From assembly GCF_028453695.1 (NCBI RefSeq), contig NC_135779.1:12040831-12104830 (forward strand): a DNA stretch of 64,000 nt, in the 5' to 3' direction. This DNA comes from Augochlora pura. Taxonomy: Eukaryota; Arthropoda; Insecta; Hymenoptera; Halictidae. A program made the translations under genes and the position numbers. The number at the start of each line of letters is the position of its first letter. The first letter of the stretch is position 1. The notes beneath the pieces are model-generated. The model ran no database searches, had not been told where the DNA came from, and was given only the letters and a program-made list of their open reading frames with translations. This document shows positions 25,385 through 39,500 of this stretch, piece by piece.

Positions 25385-27153
25385 AAAACTTCTAAAATTC
25401 TGTAGTTTATTTGTAACATCATTTTAGTTGAATTGTTTTGCGATTAATTTAACGAAGAAAGTAATACATATTATTATTACATAAAATATTACACTATCAT
25501 CAATTATTATTAAATATACTATTACATTGCTCAGCTTATAAATTAATCATTATAGTTATATTCTGATTTCCCGAATATATATTTGCGTACAATATGATAA
25601 TTTAAATAAAGTATGCACAGCATTAGACTAGCATTGTTTATTACAAAGAAAAAAGAACTTCAACATCTTCTACTTCAATTTTACTTAAAACGTAGCGATT
25701 TACAACGATATACATCGTAAGGACGAAAAATAATATGTAAATAATATATATAAATAATATTCAAATAACGTATATCATAGCTCACAATATGAAAAATAAT
25801 TATAGTCATAATAACTCGTCTCAAATTACTTGGTTCGGGAACATTAGGAGAATCATTCATATCACATCTCCTGACAAGGATCCCAGCTTTCACGGGAAAG
25901 GTATAATGTCGTATCGATCGCGGCGGTGTAGTACAATACCCGAGCTTGAAAACGGTTCTAACAATGGCCATAGGTTAACGGATTTACAATACGCACGTAG
26001 GCATAATGATGGTATCTCGCGGCCGTTTCTTGTACGTTCGTACGCGGTTACAGTTAGTCGCGGGTGTAATCGTGTATCTGCGTGCTTGTTTACTCTAGTT
26101 TATATACGGACATCCGAGACATCGTTCCGTTATTGAGAGCCAAACGTGCGCGAGGTTCAAATGTCCGTGACTATGAACGAACGACGACGATCACCCCTTA
26201 ATCACAAAAAAAACAAGCATCCACTTTACACAATCTATAAAATACATATTGTACTTTACATTTAGATTTCTGCATGTAAAAAGCAGGTTAATCTTCTATT
26301 ACAATAGATGGACTGATTCAAAAGGAACAGAGAGTTACATTATATTTTGTTATAACATAAAAATTAATAAATAGTATAAAAATTGTTTTAATATTTCTTT
26401 TGAAAGCATTACATTATTTACATTATTCGCAAATATTTTATGCATAATAAAACTATTAAAGTAATTAAAGTTCGTATCTAATAAATGGTTAAATCTCCAT
26501 AATTTTCTTTTCGACAACAATTTCAAAAAAGTTGTTTCCTAACGGTCCAAACAATTTACTGGAGTGTGAATGAAATTGCAGTCGCTTTTTCACGATTTCT
26601 CAAGGAATTCTCAACTGTTAACTCCCCGCCTATTAGAAAGAATTCACGATTTTAACCTCGCAGTTATGAAACGAAACCCTATTGTCCTACGGAACGATCT
26701 ACCGAGACCGTCGTTTCACAAAATTCCCTGACGAAGCAATTAGTGCAAGACGAGCTAAAAATTGATTTCGGAACAAGCGCTGGGCACAGCGGCAAGGAAA
26801 TTCCTCGCGAAATTCCGCGAATGTCCTCGCGAAGTTCGCTGCAGGGAGCAATTAGACCGAGTCCGGGCCGCGGCGCAAGCCCGCCGGTATCCCGAGTAAT
26901 TTACTGAATGCGAATGTCGAGCGCGGACCGACGAACGCTGGGATTTGTCACCGTTCACCGTGTCCCGGCTCTTCTACGATTCTCTCTCGTGCACGACGAC
27001 GTTTCTGGCTAGGTTACGCGAGCGCGAGCTATACGAGCCTTAATGATGTCCATCTTTGGCGCTTGCCGCCATGTTTGGCAGTCGGCGATCGACACTTTCG
27101 TCCTAGAAACGCGCGCAATACGCCGCGACGGGCGAACCGTCTCCGCCGTTACA

Positions 27154-27173
27154 GTCGTCGTCGTCGTCGTCGT
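27154..27173. repeat. (GTC) trinucleotide microsatellite
   Basis: Six to seven perfect GTC units lie about 75 bp upstream of the exon B acceptor. Confidence 0.9.
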
Positions 27174-27246
27174 TGCGTGGATTTTTTCGTTCGTGCTAAG
27201 TTGAAAACAATTCCCTGAAGAGAAACCTCTCTGTCGCGTTTTCCAG

Positions 27247-27402
27247 GACTGCTCTGCCATCTCGATGACGCCTGCACGTCGAACCCGTGCCACGAGGGCG
27301 CGATTTGCGACACCAGCCCCATTAATGGATCGTTCACCTGCTCATGCGCGACAGGGTACAAGGGGGTGGACTGCTCCGAGGACATCGACGAATGCGAGCA
27401 GG
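27247..27402 (+). CDS. Notch: Notch exon B: end of EGF9, EGF10, first cysteine of EGF11
   Basis: This second internal exon continues the chain exactly where exon A stops. The ga at 27247-27248 completes the split Gly, and the frame runs from 27249. LLC supplies C6 of EGF9. EGF10 follows (DDACTSNPC ... EGAIC ... SFTCSC ... GVDC), and the exon ends in EDIDECEQ plus the first base of a Gly codon, giving only C1 of EGF11. EGF10 lacks the D-x-D/N-E calcium signature ahead of its C1, as in other Notch proteins. CTSNPC fits the C1-x-S-x-P-C2 site for O-glucose. The length of 156 nt is a multiple of three. The acceptor is ttttccag|ga and the donor cagg|gtgagt, both phase 1. The exon has eight cysteines, so skipping it would join C5 of EGF9 to C2 of EGF11 and disrupt module pairing without shifting frame. 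Identity as Notch is clear from the INGSFTC and YKGVDCSEDIDEC segments. Confidence 0.98.
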
Positions 27403-28290
27403 GTGAGTACACGTTTTCTCATTTTTTCTGGCGCAATCTGCGGGTATTCTGCATGATCAAAATTGGCTGCATCAATTACAATTGCGTGGACATTTATTAC
27501 CTTGTCCCGATAGTTTTAATGAATTGGAAATAATGCGACAGCGTTTCTAAATTAGTTTCTTTATTGGAATCCATACACTCGTTTCTCTTATATACGCATA
27601 GAATCCGTATTACAATTTCACCATATAATTAACCTTTCGATTATGGTCGAGTTATTAGCGTTTATTTTATTTTATATTATTTATTTTATTAGCGTTAACT
27701 TTTTGCGGACAATGAGAAGAAAATGCTTTCGAGAAAATGCTAAGAATTTTTTTTTTCAAATAATCAAATTATTTATGCAAAACTTCTGTAATGAAAAAAG
27801 GACAATATCTATGCATAATCTAATTATATGTTTGCAACGTCTGTAATAAGGTACGCAGTCTTAACGTCGTCGCAAATATGAGAAAAGTAAAGTGCATTAT
27901 AAAAAGTTATAGATTATAGTTATAGTTAGATATCTTTCATTTATTGAAAAATTATTAAACAGTTAAATTAAAATAGCATGGAAAATATTTGACTCAAGCA
28001 CTGTTAGTTTAAATTATATTATTATAATTGGGCCAATTTAAATTATTAGTGGTATGTAGATCTTGTGCATTTATAACATGTTTAGCTGCAATTAAAAACT
28101 GTTACAATATAAAGAGGATAGAAGAATACCGATATATAATTTGTAACTTACCGTAGTAATTGAAAAAAAGAAGATTTTCGTAAGTGAACCTGCAACGAAT
28201 ACAGAATATAGCTGTTTTGCTTAAAAATACATAGCCTAATATATTAAGTTTATTAACGTGTTTTGTAGAATGCGAGATATAATACGTAAA

Positions 28291-28325
28291 GAGAAAGAGA
28301 GAGAGAGAGAGAGGGGGGGGGGGGG
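28291..28325. repeat. GA repeat followed by a 13-nt G run
   Basis: A purine-only tract in which GA dinucleotides run directly into 13 consecutive G (28313-28325). The homopolymer length may be a sequencing or assembly uncertainty. Confidence 0.85.
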
Positions 28326-30618
28326 AGTTCTTTATAGTCAAAAGTAAAATAATAGTGTAATTAATCTTAATTAATACGCAAGTTTCTTTACATTCCGACA
28401 ATTCGCTCATGTTATAAATGCACAAAGTCAACAATCAATTTTGTTGTCTCGCCTGGAAGAACATTGAATTCGATTAAATAAATCGATTTAGAAACGTCGA
28501 TTCGGATTCAACATTGAACGATGTACAAAAATGTTGACATTACCATTACATCCAGTATAAATGCAATCTTAGTGATCCATAAATATCGTAACTGTGTTGC
28601 TAAATTAATGTCCTGTATAATGTCTCGAAAGCAATCTCGCTTGCGGAATAAATGCGCGCCAACGCCTCACCGTGCCCCATCGATGGATAGTTATTAATGA
28701 TTCGTCTCGAGCGGTTGATGATTTGTCTCATTTTACTCAACGATGATTTCCCGCATGAGCGGACCACAGAAGTATATCTTCGAGAATCTATCTTATCGAT
28801 TCTATCGTGCTAGCTCGTACTTACTTACATGAATTATGCTCATAATAAATCATGGACGTGTACGGCACGGCATTATGTTCGTTAGAAAACTTCGAACGCT
28901 TAAACGCAAAGTGCGTCTATTTAACGGGCTACGCGTTTATCTGAAAACTTCCAAACTATACCCATTTAGGAATATTTACAGATTTGTGATACGATATTAT
29001 TTATATCGTGACTAATAAGATTCAAATGTTGGAATCATTGTGAGTCGTGTTACGAATTAACAACCTCAAAAATTTGATAAATTTTTAAATCGTATTAATT
29101 AATCAAATCAAAATTGTAAAGTTACGTTATATGCAATTGCTTTCATCCTGTCTAATTTATTGTAACAAAAATTGCATAAAATCTAAATAAATGTAATATT
29201 ATAATACTCTGTGCGTTTAGCGTCTATTAGGTATTCAATTAATAATGATTATTATTAAATTTACTACCTACCAAATAACAATTTAATTATTCGGATAGCA
29301 TACAAGATTTCATAATAATTAATTGTCAAACATGAACGAATAATTCCACATATGGATAACGTAGCAAAGTGCTAAAGTGAAAGCTAAGAATAAAATTAGA
29401 AGGAAAGTGTTTTTAAAAATTTCTAATGCAATGGTTTGGTTTAAGTGAGGTGATTTTGCTTTAGGGAGATAATTTCGTGTCATTGTAATGAATAGTTTGA
29501 ATGAGACGATCTTGTTTTGGTGAGACGATCGTATTTTCAATGGACGAATATAGATTTGGTTTTGGAGATCCGGAACAGTCTTTAGTTATTGGATTAATGT
29601 TGAGATTCGTACGAGAAAGCCCCCACGGTTCGGGCAAATTGAAATCCCACGCGTGGTATATAGTCGGACGGGAACCGATCGATCGGGATCGATTAACTCG
29701 GTTCTGGACGCGGTTCATTCATCCTGCGTGCCTCCATGTTGTTGCCTCCCTTCCCGTTATTGCAGTTGTCACCGGTCGTGATTGATCCATCATGAACGAG
29801 GAATTCGTGATCGTTACGTTGCGGCAATCCTCTCTGAATACATCCGATTGTGAAACGATGTATCTCCGATTGCCAGTGCGAAAATATGCAACTCATTGAG
29901 GTCGTGTACGATACGTACCGACGCGTTTGTTATCAGAATGCAACAGGCGTATCAATTTGTTCGGGGACAGCACCTTTGTTAACGCTTCGACTATCGCACA
30001 TCAACCGTTTGAAAAATAAAACTAAGTATTTTATTCGATCACATTAGAATCGAATAGCTAAGTTGCGTGACATCAAATTACAAATTACATTGAATTAAGA
30101 AGTTGTGACCGCATGCGAATCCTTTTCCATATTTCAATAAATAATTCCGGCATTCAGATATGGGTGAAATCGCAAAGTGGAAAGATGTTAAATTACAGTT
30201 GAATAGAGGTGTCCATAGTTCTGGTTTTAATATATAGTATAAATTATCATATTTTATATATCTAACGAAAACATGAATCTATAGAATGAAGAAAAAACCT
30301 TTCATTCTCGACGAGAAATGCCAAGTGGTTCTATTAATAATACCATTTTATAATTAATAATATTAATAATACTATTTTTATTAAAAATGATACTTATAAC
30401 ATTTCTTATTAATAACACTGTTTCGTTGTTAATAGCAGCCTCAATTTTATAGTCCGCTTAGTATTTATTATTCCTTGTAATCACAGCGGTTCGGCGTTTC
30501 ACCAACAACGCGTCAATAAAATCGCGAATGGTTTACGGAGCAGACACGCGCGTTTTGCTTTTTGTTTCATGGAATTCCTCGCCGCGAAGTTTTATGGTGT
30601 TTTTCGATAGCAAGCCAC

Positions 30619-30644
30619 GAAGAGAGAGAAAGAGAGAGAGAGGG
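30619..30644. repeat. GA microsatellite
   Basis: A 26-nt purine-only GA-rich tract with one AAA interruption. Confidence 0.85.
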
Positions 30645-30863
30645 CGCTCGGGAGCAAGGCTGCACAGTTCTCCCCAAACAGTTCGGATCTCTCGTTCGCG
30701 ATCTCGTTCTCAAAGCATTCCACTCGAACACCTGTAGGGTGCACTGCACCTTAATAAGTATCCGACATCTTCTTCTTATTTCCATTTCGTATCTGCGGGC
30801 AAACTTGTCATTCGTAGGCCCTCACGGGTCCTCCCCTCCCTCGGCGGATGAGTTACCCCGGCG

Positions 30864-30879
30864 CGAGAGAGAGAGAGAG
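30864..30879. repeat. Short GA microsatellite
   Basis: Eight GA-type units in a GC-rich intronic block. Confidence 0.8.
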
Positions 30880-32961
30880 CCTGCGATTGGAAGGTTCGAT
30901 ACGATGCATCGAGCAAGTCCCTGGCTGCCAGAACAGTGACGATTATTAATAATTCCTCCGGGATAATTGATGGTCCGCCGGGGATTTATGTTTCGAACTG
31001 AGCGTTACACGGCGATATCGATCGATCGACAGTTGTCTCGGGAAGGATTTCATCGGGGTCCTTTGAATCCTATCGGTACACGCTCGGCCTGACTGTACGT
31101 ATTACGTGTTAACCCTTAGCACTCGAGAAGCCATTTTCGCTTGAAGTCGAAGTAGTTTTTCTCACGTTCAAATTGTTCAAGTTAATTGTACGAGACGCGA
31201 GTTAAATAGAAGTGTCCGTCTTCTTTTAATAATTATAGCAAGTCGAAAATAATGTAACAATATCCTGGCATTCTTCTAATGACCCTACAATTTTGTATTT
31301 GACCTATTCATTTCTGTTACAAATACGTGAAATTCGCAATTCGTTAAGCTACAACGTGGAACCAGAATTTCATTTATAACAAACGAGATTTATAAATTGG
31401 TAATACTAAACAGTCGAATTGAAATTGCATGTACCACATTGACCAGAGTTTTTGAACTAGAAAAAAAGGGTTTATCCAAATATTTGTAAACGATTAAGAC
31501 AGTCTTTCTCATCGAAAGTATATTAATAAGATTTTTAACGACTGCGTTGCATATAAAAGAACTTTCTATTAAATAATAATATTAAATTACGGATAACATT
31601 GTCAGAATAAAATGTTAAGTATTGCATAGATAAAATGTAACGCAAGTCGATATTCCGCTTTCGATTATGCAAGACGAAATAAATTATTACAGTCTTTAAT
31701 TACCAATAAAATAAATATTCCAGTGGTAACAGCGTAAACAAGAGACAGCAGAGGAAGTTTAAAAAAATATGATAAACGCTCTTACACGGTCGTTCTGCGG
31801 GATCAATGTAAATCAGAAGCGCCGGAAATCGACACGCATTTTGCTCGAAACGGTAGAAATTCAGCGTTCGTTCCGCACAGGCACGCGGGTAATGGTTTTG
31901 CAATTAACTAGCCGGACGGTCAGTAGTTCCTATTTAATTAATAGTCCCGCGGAGGAACAGGCCCAGCATGGGGCCCACACACCCCGACGATTTTCTTCAT
32001 ACCCGTGGCTCCTCGGCGAGGTCTATCGCCGCGTACTATCAGTCGGAATTCGATTTATGATATTGCGGTACCCGGGCTCTCGCTGTCAATCTACGCCCGG
32101 GCATCGTTGACATGGAAATAAGTAGAAAACGCGGCTCGCAGTCGTGCTCGATCACCCGTGAACCAGGAAAAATGGTAATGGTCATGGTAACGAGAGAAAA
32201 GGACGCCGCGCGATCACCGTTAACGCAAAAGGAAATCGATATCGGCAGCGCCACGCCGCGAAACGGAAAAATCTTCGCCTCGAGCACCTTTTTCCCCTCC
32301 TATTTAAACCATCCGCTTTAATATCGGCGGTCTGGTTCTTGCGAAACACGTAATAGAGTTGAACTAGAGGAGGCTCGTGCTTTGCTGTACGCGCACCTAC
32401 CATCGTTTCATCGCCACCGTCGTATGGCAATTTTCATTTCTCGGGCCCGCGTTATGTGGCGTCTTGCTTGCGCAAAGGAAATTCTGATCGTGGAATTTCT
32501 TCGATAGGATTATCCTGACCTGTGTTCTATTTCTTACGAGGTATTTGCCTCTTCGATATGCGTAAAAAAATGTCGTAGAAGCATGTGAAATTTCTTACGT
32601 ACATCGAATGCTTCTATATATAGCTGAATCTGTAACAATTGTTGTGAATCTGTAACAATATTAAAAGAGATTTAAATCGTCTTCCGTGTATAATAGTAAA
32701 CCCAAATAATATTGTTAGATAAAGATACGACTTGTTGATACACAATTGAAGTAATCAATGCCACTAAATAATTTATTGAAACGTTCTTAACTGTAAATGA
32801 TAAAATTCGGAAATTGTCTTTAGCGAAACTGTTTCTAAAATTCTAAGTAATATCTCAAATACCGCCAGCTCCGTAAACATTATTCTCTTATGAAATAATA
32901 CTAACCTCGAGTACTGATTTAGATTAAGGGAAAGTGATGTAAAAAGCAATTAAAATTTTTA

Positions 32962-33048
32962 TTAAAAGTCCATTATGATTAAAACTTATATTAAAAATCT
33001 ATTATAATTAAAACTAATATGAAAAACCTTTCATAATTTAATTTTAAT
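32962..33048. repeat. Three tandem copies of a 29-bp AT-rich unit
   Basis: Units at 32962, 32991 and 33020 share TTAAAA(G/A)TC(C/T)ATTAT(G/A)ATT and AAAACT(T/A)ATA. The third copy is more diverged, and a partial copy may precede the first. Confidence 0.75.
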
Positions 33049-33467
33049 TACATCTGAAAGCAATTATAATAACATAAATTAAATATATAACAATTATTCT
33101 CGATCATCAATTCGAAATTCGATTCAACTGAATATACAATAATATACATTAATTATCCTGTGGATAATTGACGAGGTTGTAGTAAAGAATAGTTTGAAGC
33201 ATTTTCGTTCTCACGATAAAATAATTCTATCCAGCTTTTGAGGCGAAACAGCGCGTTGTACGCCGGTACGGGTTAACTCGGAAAAAGGAGGAGCCGTCAA
33301 GGGTGAGCATCAAGAGGAGCACTCGGAAATATATCCAAGTAAACCCTTTCATTCGCCGGATAATAAATACGCGTCGCCAGCCGTAGCTGAGAGCACCGGT
33401 TAATACGTTTCGTTCCAGACAAAGACACTTCATTAATAATCAGAAACACTTCTTTTGTATCGCGGCC

Positions 33468-33473
<6 letters not shown>

Positions 33474-33517
<44 letters not shown>
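33474..33517. repeat. Composite microsatellite (TC)n-(GC)n
   Basis: About 15 TC units (33474-33504) are joined directly to about six GC units (33505-33517). This places a polypyrimidine tract next to an alternating CG tract. Confidence 0.9.
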
Positions 33518-36500
33518 TCTCGTTCCTTCCCGAAGCAAGATGGACGCCGGGCACGACTCTCGTACGCAGCCTCTCTCGCATTAGTAACTCATAGTCGTGT
33601 TCCCTCGGCGCGTTAATCAACCACGCCGGGGAATTAATTGGATTTCGGGGGTGAGCCTCGCCGATCAAGCTTCGTCCGCCGCGAAAAGAGACACTGTTTA
33701 GATCATCGAGATCATTAGAGTCGAGCAGTTCATTTTCTGGATTCCATTAGGTCACTTCGAAACCTCTTCCCTGCTAATTTAGCAAACATTCGCCGGTATC
33801 GCGGCTAATCGGACGACTAATGCGCGAGTCTCTTTTAATTGGTCCCGGTCGCGACGCCAAGATTTATGCAACCTACATTGTGCGCCGCATTGTTCTTCCG
33901 GACCCTTTTTCGATGCGATGGATTTGCTTAATTGGTTTCGACTGCCCGGCGAACACAGAACTCCATGGAACTAACATTAAACCTACCGAGCACCAAAAGT
34001 GATTGACGTCCGGTACTTTGCAAGAGTGGAAAGATTGAACGCATCCAAGCTTTTTCCTGTTTTTATTATAACATACGATTGACGTGAGAAAGTTTGGAAG
34101 AAAAAGTAGATCCATAGAAAAAAGTACATGCACGTATTATTTTGAAAAATAAGTTTCTTCTATTTCTCTTAATTAGTGAACGTAATCGGAACATTTCATA
34201 TTTATCTGTTCGCTTTTAACAATATAATATATATTGGTTGGCGAAATTTCGCGAAAGTAATATTCAAATTGTAAAATACATATTTCAAACAGTATTTCAT
34301 AGAATACAGAAATAAATTGCTATTACAAAAGAATCGTATAGAACACAATTAAGAGAAATAGCATTCTCAAATATATGTATTTCGTAGTTGAAATATTTTT
34401 ACCCTGTCTACAGATTGTAGCGGTAACGAGTATTATAATATACCCAATATATATTATGTTTTAACCAATTATTAAATGTATTGTAACCAATATTTCAGTC
34501 ATCAGAAAGTGTAAAAAAAAAGATGAAAACTATGCAATCGTTGCTATCATCAGTTACATTCGTGCCAAGAATATCGTTTATGTAAAATTGGGAAAAGCAG
34601 TGGACCGAGTAAATTGGATTCGTTAAAATTTGAACCTCTCGGTGTCTATCACGCCGCCGTAGCTCGCGAAAGTTCTCGCTCACGCTAGAGCGAGTCGGTG
34701 TCCCACCGCTTGATTGAAATTCACGCGTATCAAACCATGAGAGCGCTTAGGCCCTCGCGAGCCTTTTTTTCGCGGCCGAGCCGCGTCTTATTCCCTCGAA
34801 AAAACTGACGAGTCGTCGCGAATAGTTCTCGGGGATAGTTCCCCGGTAGAAAGCGTTTCGACAGTCCCTGGACCAACTCCCCTGCACCAGATTTCAGCCG
34901 TTAAACTTTTTATAGCCGCATAATGAAATAAGGATCCCGGTTTTTCTGGGCGAGCCGGAGCCCCATTCGAGAGAACCCGTTCCCTACGCCGGTAGACAGT
35001 ACACCCGTGTGTCATGTTTCGAACGCGAGGATTGTAATTAGGAAGACATTACTCAAAGAGAGCCTTTTCCCCCCAGGGTGGACCAGAACGATTCTTCCTG
35101 ACTCGATTTTCTCGTCTTCGTTTTCTTGCGCTCCCTTGATCGCCCCTGGCCAACCTCGTGGGCGTTGATCATCTGCCCTTGGACAAAGTCGGTCGCTGTT
35201 CACCAAAAATTTCTTGATTAAGAATTCATTCCTTCGATTATGGGATATCTAACAGGAAATTGATAAAATGGCTACCAGTGGGTCAGTGAGCTGGTTAATC
35301 AAGTGTTTTATAGACAGTGGCTGTTTAAACCTTTTGTTGATAATTATAAAATGGACGTTTATGTACATATTATACGCCCTTACGTGTAGAATACATACAA
35401 TAGGTGTATATGCAACGTATGTGCACTTTTTATAGAAACTTAAAACCAAGCCATTTGGAATGTATTTGAAAGTGTAGATTTAATATATTTTAGATAATAC
35501 ATTTTTATAGAATATTTTAGACTGTGAACAACGAACAAAATAACATGTCCAGATCGATGTTACAATTTTTTAACAGCAACGTAATAGAATTTTGTATAAA
35601 ATGAATTTATATTGCACACGTACATTGCTTCTTAAGAATTTGCTCATACAGTTATTGATAATAGTCCCTTGCGAAATAATTATAAATCTCACTACTTTTA
35701 TAGATTTTTATAAACCGTTCGGAAGTACCAAATATCTATTATTCAGTAATTATTAAGAACGCACAATAACGATTCCCAGGTTCGAAACAATAAAGTTGGC
35801 ATCCCCCCCCGAAAACCGTCTTCATTACTTTTTTGCGGATAGCTTTTTTTACCGTCAACGGCATCGAATTTATCCAGCGGGATTTCTGCACGATCATAAT
35901 CCATCAAGGGGCCGATTTTCCAGCAGCCCTGTTCCAGTTTAAGATTTTTAATACCGGCGGGTGATTAGTCGAAGCTCACGCCCTCCTCATCTCATTTATC
36001 CCACTCCTTTGTTTCTCTTTGGGGCCTTTCGGTGGTACCAGTCATTAAATCCGGGGGAACGTCCACTTTCTTCCTGCTCATCTCCATCCCCCTTCCGCGC
36101 CCTTCTACCACCCAACGGTTGCCCGCTGCCTTCTCAGATTCTGCGGGCCGATAAACGCGACAGCTCTTCTTGCCGCCAGCATTGAAATCTCCGGCGAGTA
36201 GCACGCCGATTGGCTTGTAATTATCGGCGCATCGATGACGCTTCCGAGATCGTTCGACCGTTGCACAGTGGTCCAAGGTCCAAGTTAATGTTTCGCGAAA
36301 ATTTCAGGATTTCGTCTAATTTTTCTGGAATTTCGCAATTTAATTTTTTATTATTCGTAATGAAATTTGACATTCTTTTCTTTCCTTCTTCAACTTTCGA
36401 AGCAGAAGAAATGCAACTAGAAATAATAAATCATTGTCTGCGATTTGTTTGAAGGATGCATACACTTGAATAACTCAGACAGCCTACTCATGAAAATTTA

Positions 36501-39500
36501 CCTAAAATTGAAGTCTACAAAAGCTCTCGGTTAAAATTTACAAATTTTTTGTAATATTTTCAAAAAGAATTGTGTAAACTTTCGTATGGAATACGTTCGA
36601 TATCTATTATTTTTCTATCATTTCGATGTAAGCCTTGTCAAAATTTTAAGAGTTGTAAAATATAATGACCGGTAATTTAAATAATCAGTTGTACTTTCAA
36701 TTTAATTGAGTTGCAATTTAATTGCGAACCTAACCACGTGCTTCTGACCTATAGCCTTTCCATTTTATGTAACATAGTGCATTTTGCACATATGCGCGTA
36801 TGCAAATTTACACATATGAATATAGTCACACAGTTAATAATTCTTTAAATATACACAAATTTGGTAACGTTAAAATTATTTGAAACGTGGTATGACAATT
36901 TTTCACGTTGTTGTTAACATTTAATACTTTAAGTTTCAAAGTTTTAAAAGGTTATCAATTTACAATATTATATATAAAAAATTGAGCTATAGTTTTCCAA
37001 CAATTGAGATCACCCGTTGCCTCCTCGATGTAAAAATACCTGTTTATTATTGCGCAACCCTCTCGCGATTCCGCTTGCATCCCCTCTCGTGCCCGGCATA
37101 ATAATTCGAGCGTTTTATAGCTCGTGGCAAATCGAAAGCAGAAACTTACGTATTCCGCTTTCGTTTAATCGAGATAATCCGGGGCCGAGTCGCCGTCGAG
37201 CTAGCGGATTACTTCGATAATTCCTTAATTACCGCGCGCGCAACGGCCTCGTACCGATCGAATTTGCATTAGGGCATCGTAATATCGGGCCCTCCCGACG
37301 CTCGAATAACGCTAACTCGTTTAATTGATATTTTAACGAATCCGGAAGATAAGCGCGCCGCAGTTGTTAATTAGCTGTTCGTTTCTTTTCCTTCGAGACC
37401 CTCCGCGCTACGTAAATTAAGAGGGGGCTTTTTGCGAACATCTTATTAATCCTTGTATTATATCTCCGCATTTATCCCCTCCCTCTGTGTCACTGTTTCT
37501 AAAAGGAAAGCGAATATTTATCTGCTCGGAGACGCGTTGCGATATTTACTTGAAAATCAAATTGAAATATTTTAAATTTCGATCGACGTGTAATAAGTTT
37601 TTTGAAAGAATAATCTCATAATTCGCGGTGAATGCTGTAAGACCATTTTAAAGCAAACAAATTGTGTATCTTGTCTAAATATTTTATCTATTTTTATGCA
37701 AACTGGAAACTGTCTATCTTGATTGCAACAAAGATAAGTCGAATAAAAATATATCTCCTCCGTCATAGAAACTGAAATGTATTAGCTTGTTAACATTGTT
37801 TAAGAAAGAAGAAATATCGCACTTGGTTCTTATGCTTTGCAATCAACGCAGACCAGCATTGTTTTGCATAATAAAAAAAAATGAATCGGTTACTTTAACC
37901 GCTTTATTGCTTAGTGTTAATTATACGGTTTTAATTAGACGCGTGTCTACATGTCCGAACAAATTTCAGACGGCGCGCCTCTATCGATTTCGCAAAACCG
38001 AATTGTCCCGCTGAAAAAAAAGTCTCGATCGAGTCGTCGAACGTCCCCGCGGACGTCTCAAGCAGACTCCGGACAAAACACGCGGCGACGATTTGGGCCC
38101 GTGCCCGTTCCCGATGACGTTAATTGCAATTTTATTCGATCCGGAGAGACCGCGGCCCGATGAAAATTCCGTTTTCGTGGCGGTGTTTCCAAGTTTTTCG
38201 GATCGCGTTCCCACAAAGGGAAAGCCAGAGGGCCCGTGGGGAGATTTCAGGGAACGCGGCAATTTATTCGTCGCTGTTCCCGCGAGGGACGTCCGTCCCG
38301 GAGATAAGGTTGTCTCCTGTATTTCGTGCGAGGCTCTTTCTTGTCGGTTCGCCCGGAGGAGAGCGGTCTTCCTCCCTCGGCTTTCCCTTCCTCCCCCGGG
38401 ACTTATAAATATTTACGCTGAATTCCTGAAAACGCCGGTCCATTTGCAGCGAAGGACCACCGCAAACCGGGTCGCTCGACGGCCGTCGAGTCCTCCGCCC
38501 GGTGTTGTATTACGGCGGCCATCTTTGCCGGGTCCTGAAATTCTCTTAGGGCCGCGAAGGTGACACCGTCCAGACGTCATAATTTGTAGCAGCAAAATGA
38601 AACCGTCTCGCGGACCTCTTTTTCGATTATTCTCTTTTTCGTACGTTCCGACAGAGATCCAGAGATTTTTGTTTGTTCGGAAGATGGCGTACCTGGTCCT
38701 CGCTTTAAAGCGTTGGCAGACGTCTGCCTACATTAATAACGTGTGAATTATTTCTCATTGAATTCTGGAATTATTTCATATAGAGTTTTGGGATTATTCT
38801 CAGCAATTGCACTGAATGATAAACGACTTTCGTTATGACGTTAAAGGACAAGTATTTATTTAGTGACGCAGATGACGAAAGTGTTTTAATTTAACATGGA
38901 AATTTCAAAATAATAAAATTATAATATTTAGACGTTTCGTCGCTTTTAGTAAATAGTATTCTTGGATTTTATATAAAAGAGTTAAAAATCAACATTATTA
39001 TAATCAATAGCCCTTTTTAAATCATTAGTTGTGTATTCGATTTTAAAAAGAAGATAAACAATTTCAAAAAATTTAATTTAATACATTAATTAAACGGTAG
39101 CATCATGAAGAAAATTCTATAAACCCGAAGAAATGATGTAATTTAAAGTGCTACTATACGAAGCATTAGTAATCAGAACTTTAAGCGACAATATCTCGGA
39201 AGTGAAAACATGAGACATTTTTCCATGCAGCCACAATATTAGTAGAAAAACAATAAAGTACGTCAATGCTTAATAATGGTCGACGGAACGTGATCGAAAG
39301 TATCCCGCCATTCCATTGCAGAAATCGATCGAGTTGACCTGTTTCCTAAAGCGTCGATGAATCCCGGATGCTCTTCGGTTCGCGAAGACTGTCAATAAGA
39401 CGGCAAGAGAATATTTCCCCGATATTAAATTTCTCGCAGTTCTGTTTTCTTTTTTGTCTGAAACATAACGGGCTTCGTGTGAGTTCCGCAAGTTCGGTCA

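Larger units (their letters stand above)
23418..27246 (+). other. Notch: Notch intron between exons A and B (3829 nt)
   Basis: The interval runs from a consensus donor (gtgagt at 23418-23423) to a pyrimidine-rich acceptor (gcgttttccag ending at 27246). No coding block or RNA gene is recognised. It holds one copy of a dispersed repeat (25104-25384) and a GC-rich block of roughly 26750-27200 just ahead of exon B, including a GTC run at 27154-27173. If the intron were retained, the Notch frame would run 14 codons past exon A (counting the split Gly) and stop at a TAG at 23456-23458. Confidence 0.92.

Noticed and set aside
34233..34490. Possible MITE ends (ATATTGGTT at the left, AACCAATAT at the right)
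   Set aside because: Only about nine inverted bases in AT-rich DNA, with no target-site duplication or internal structure.
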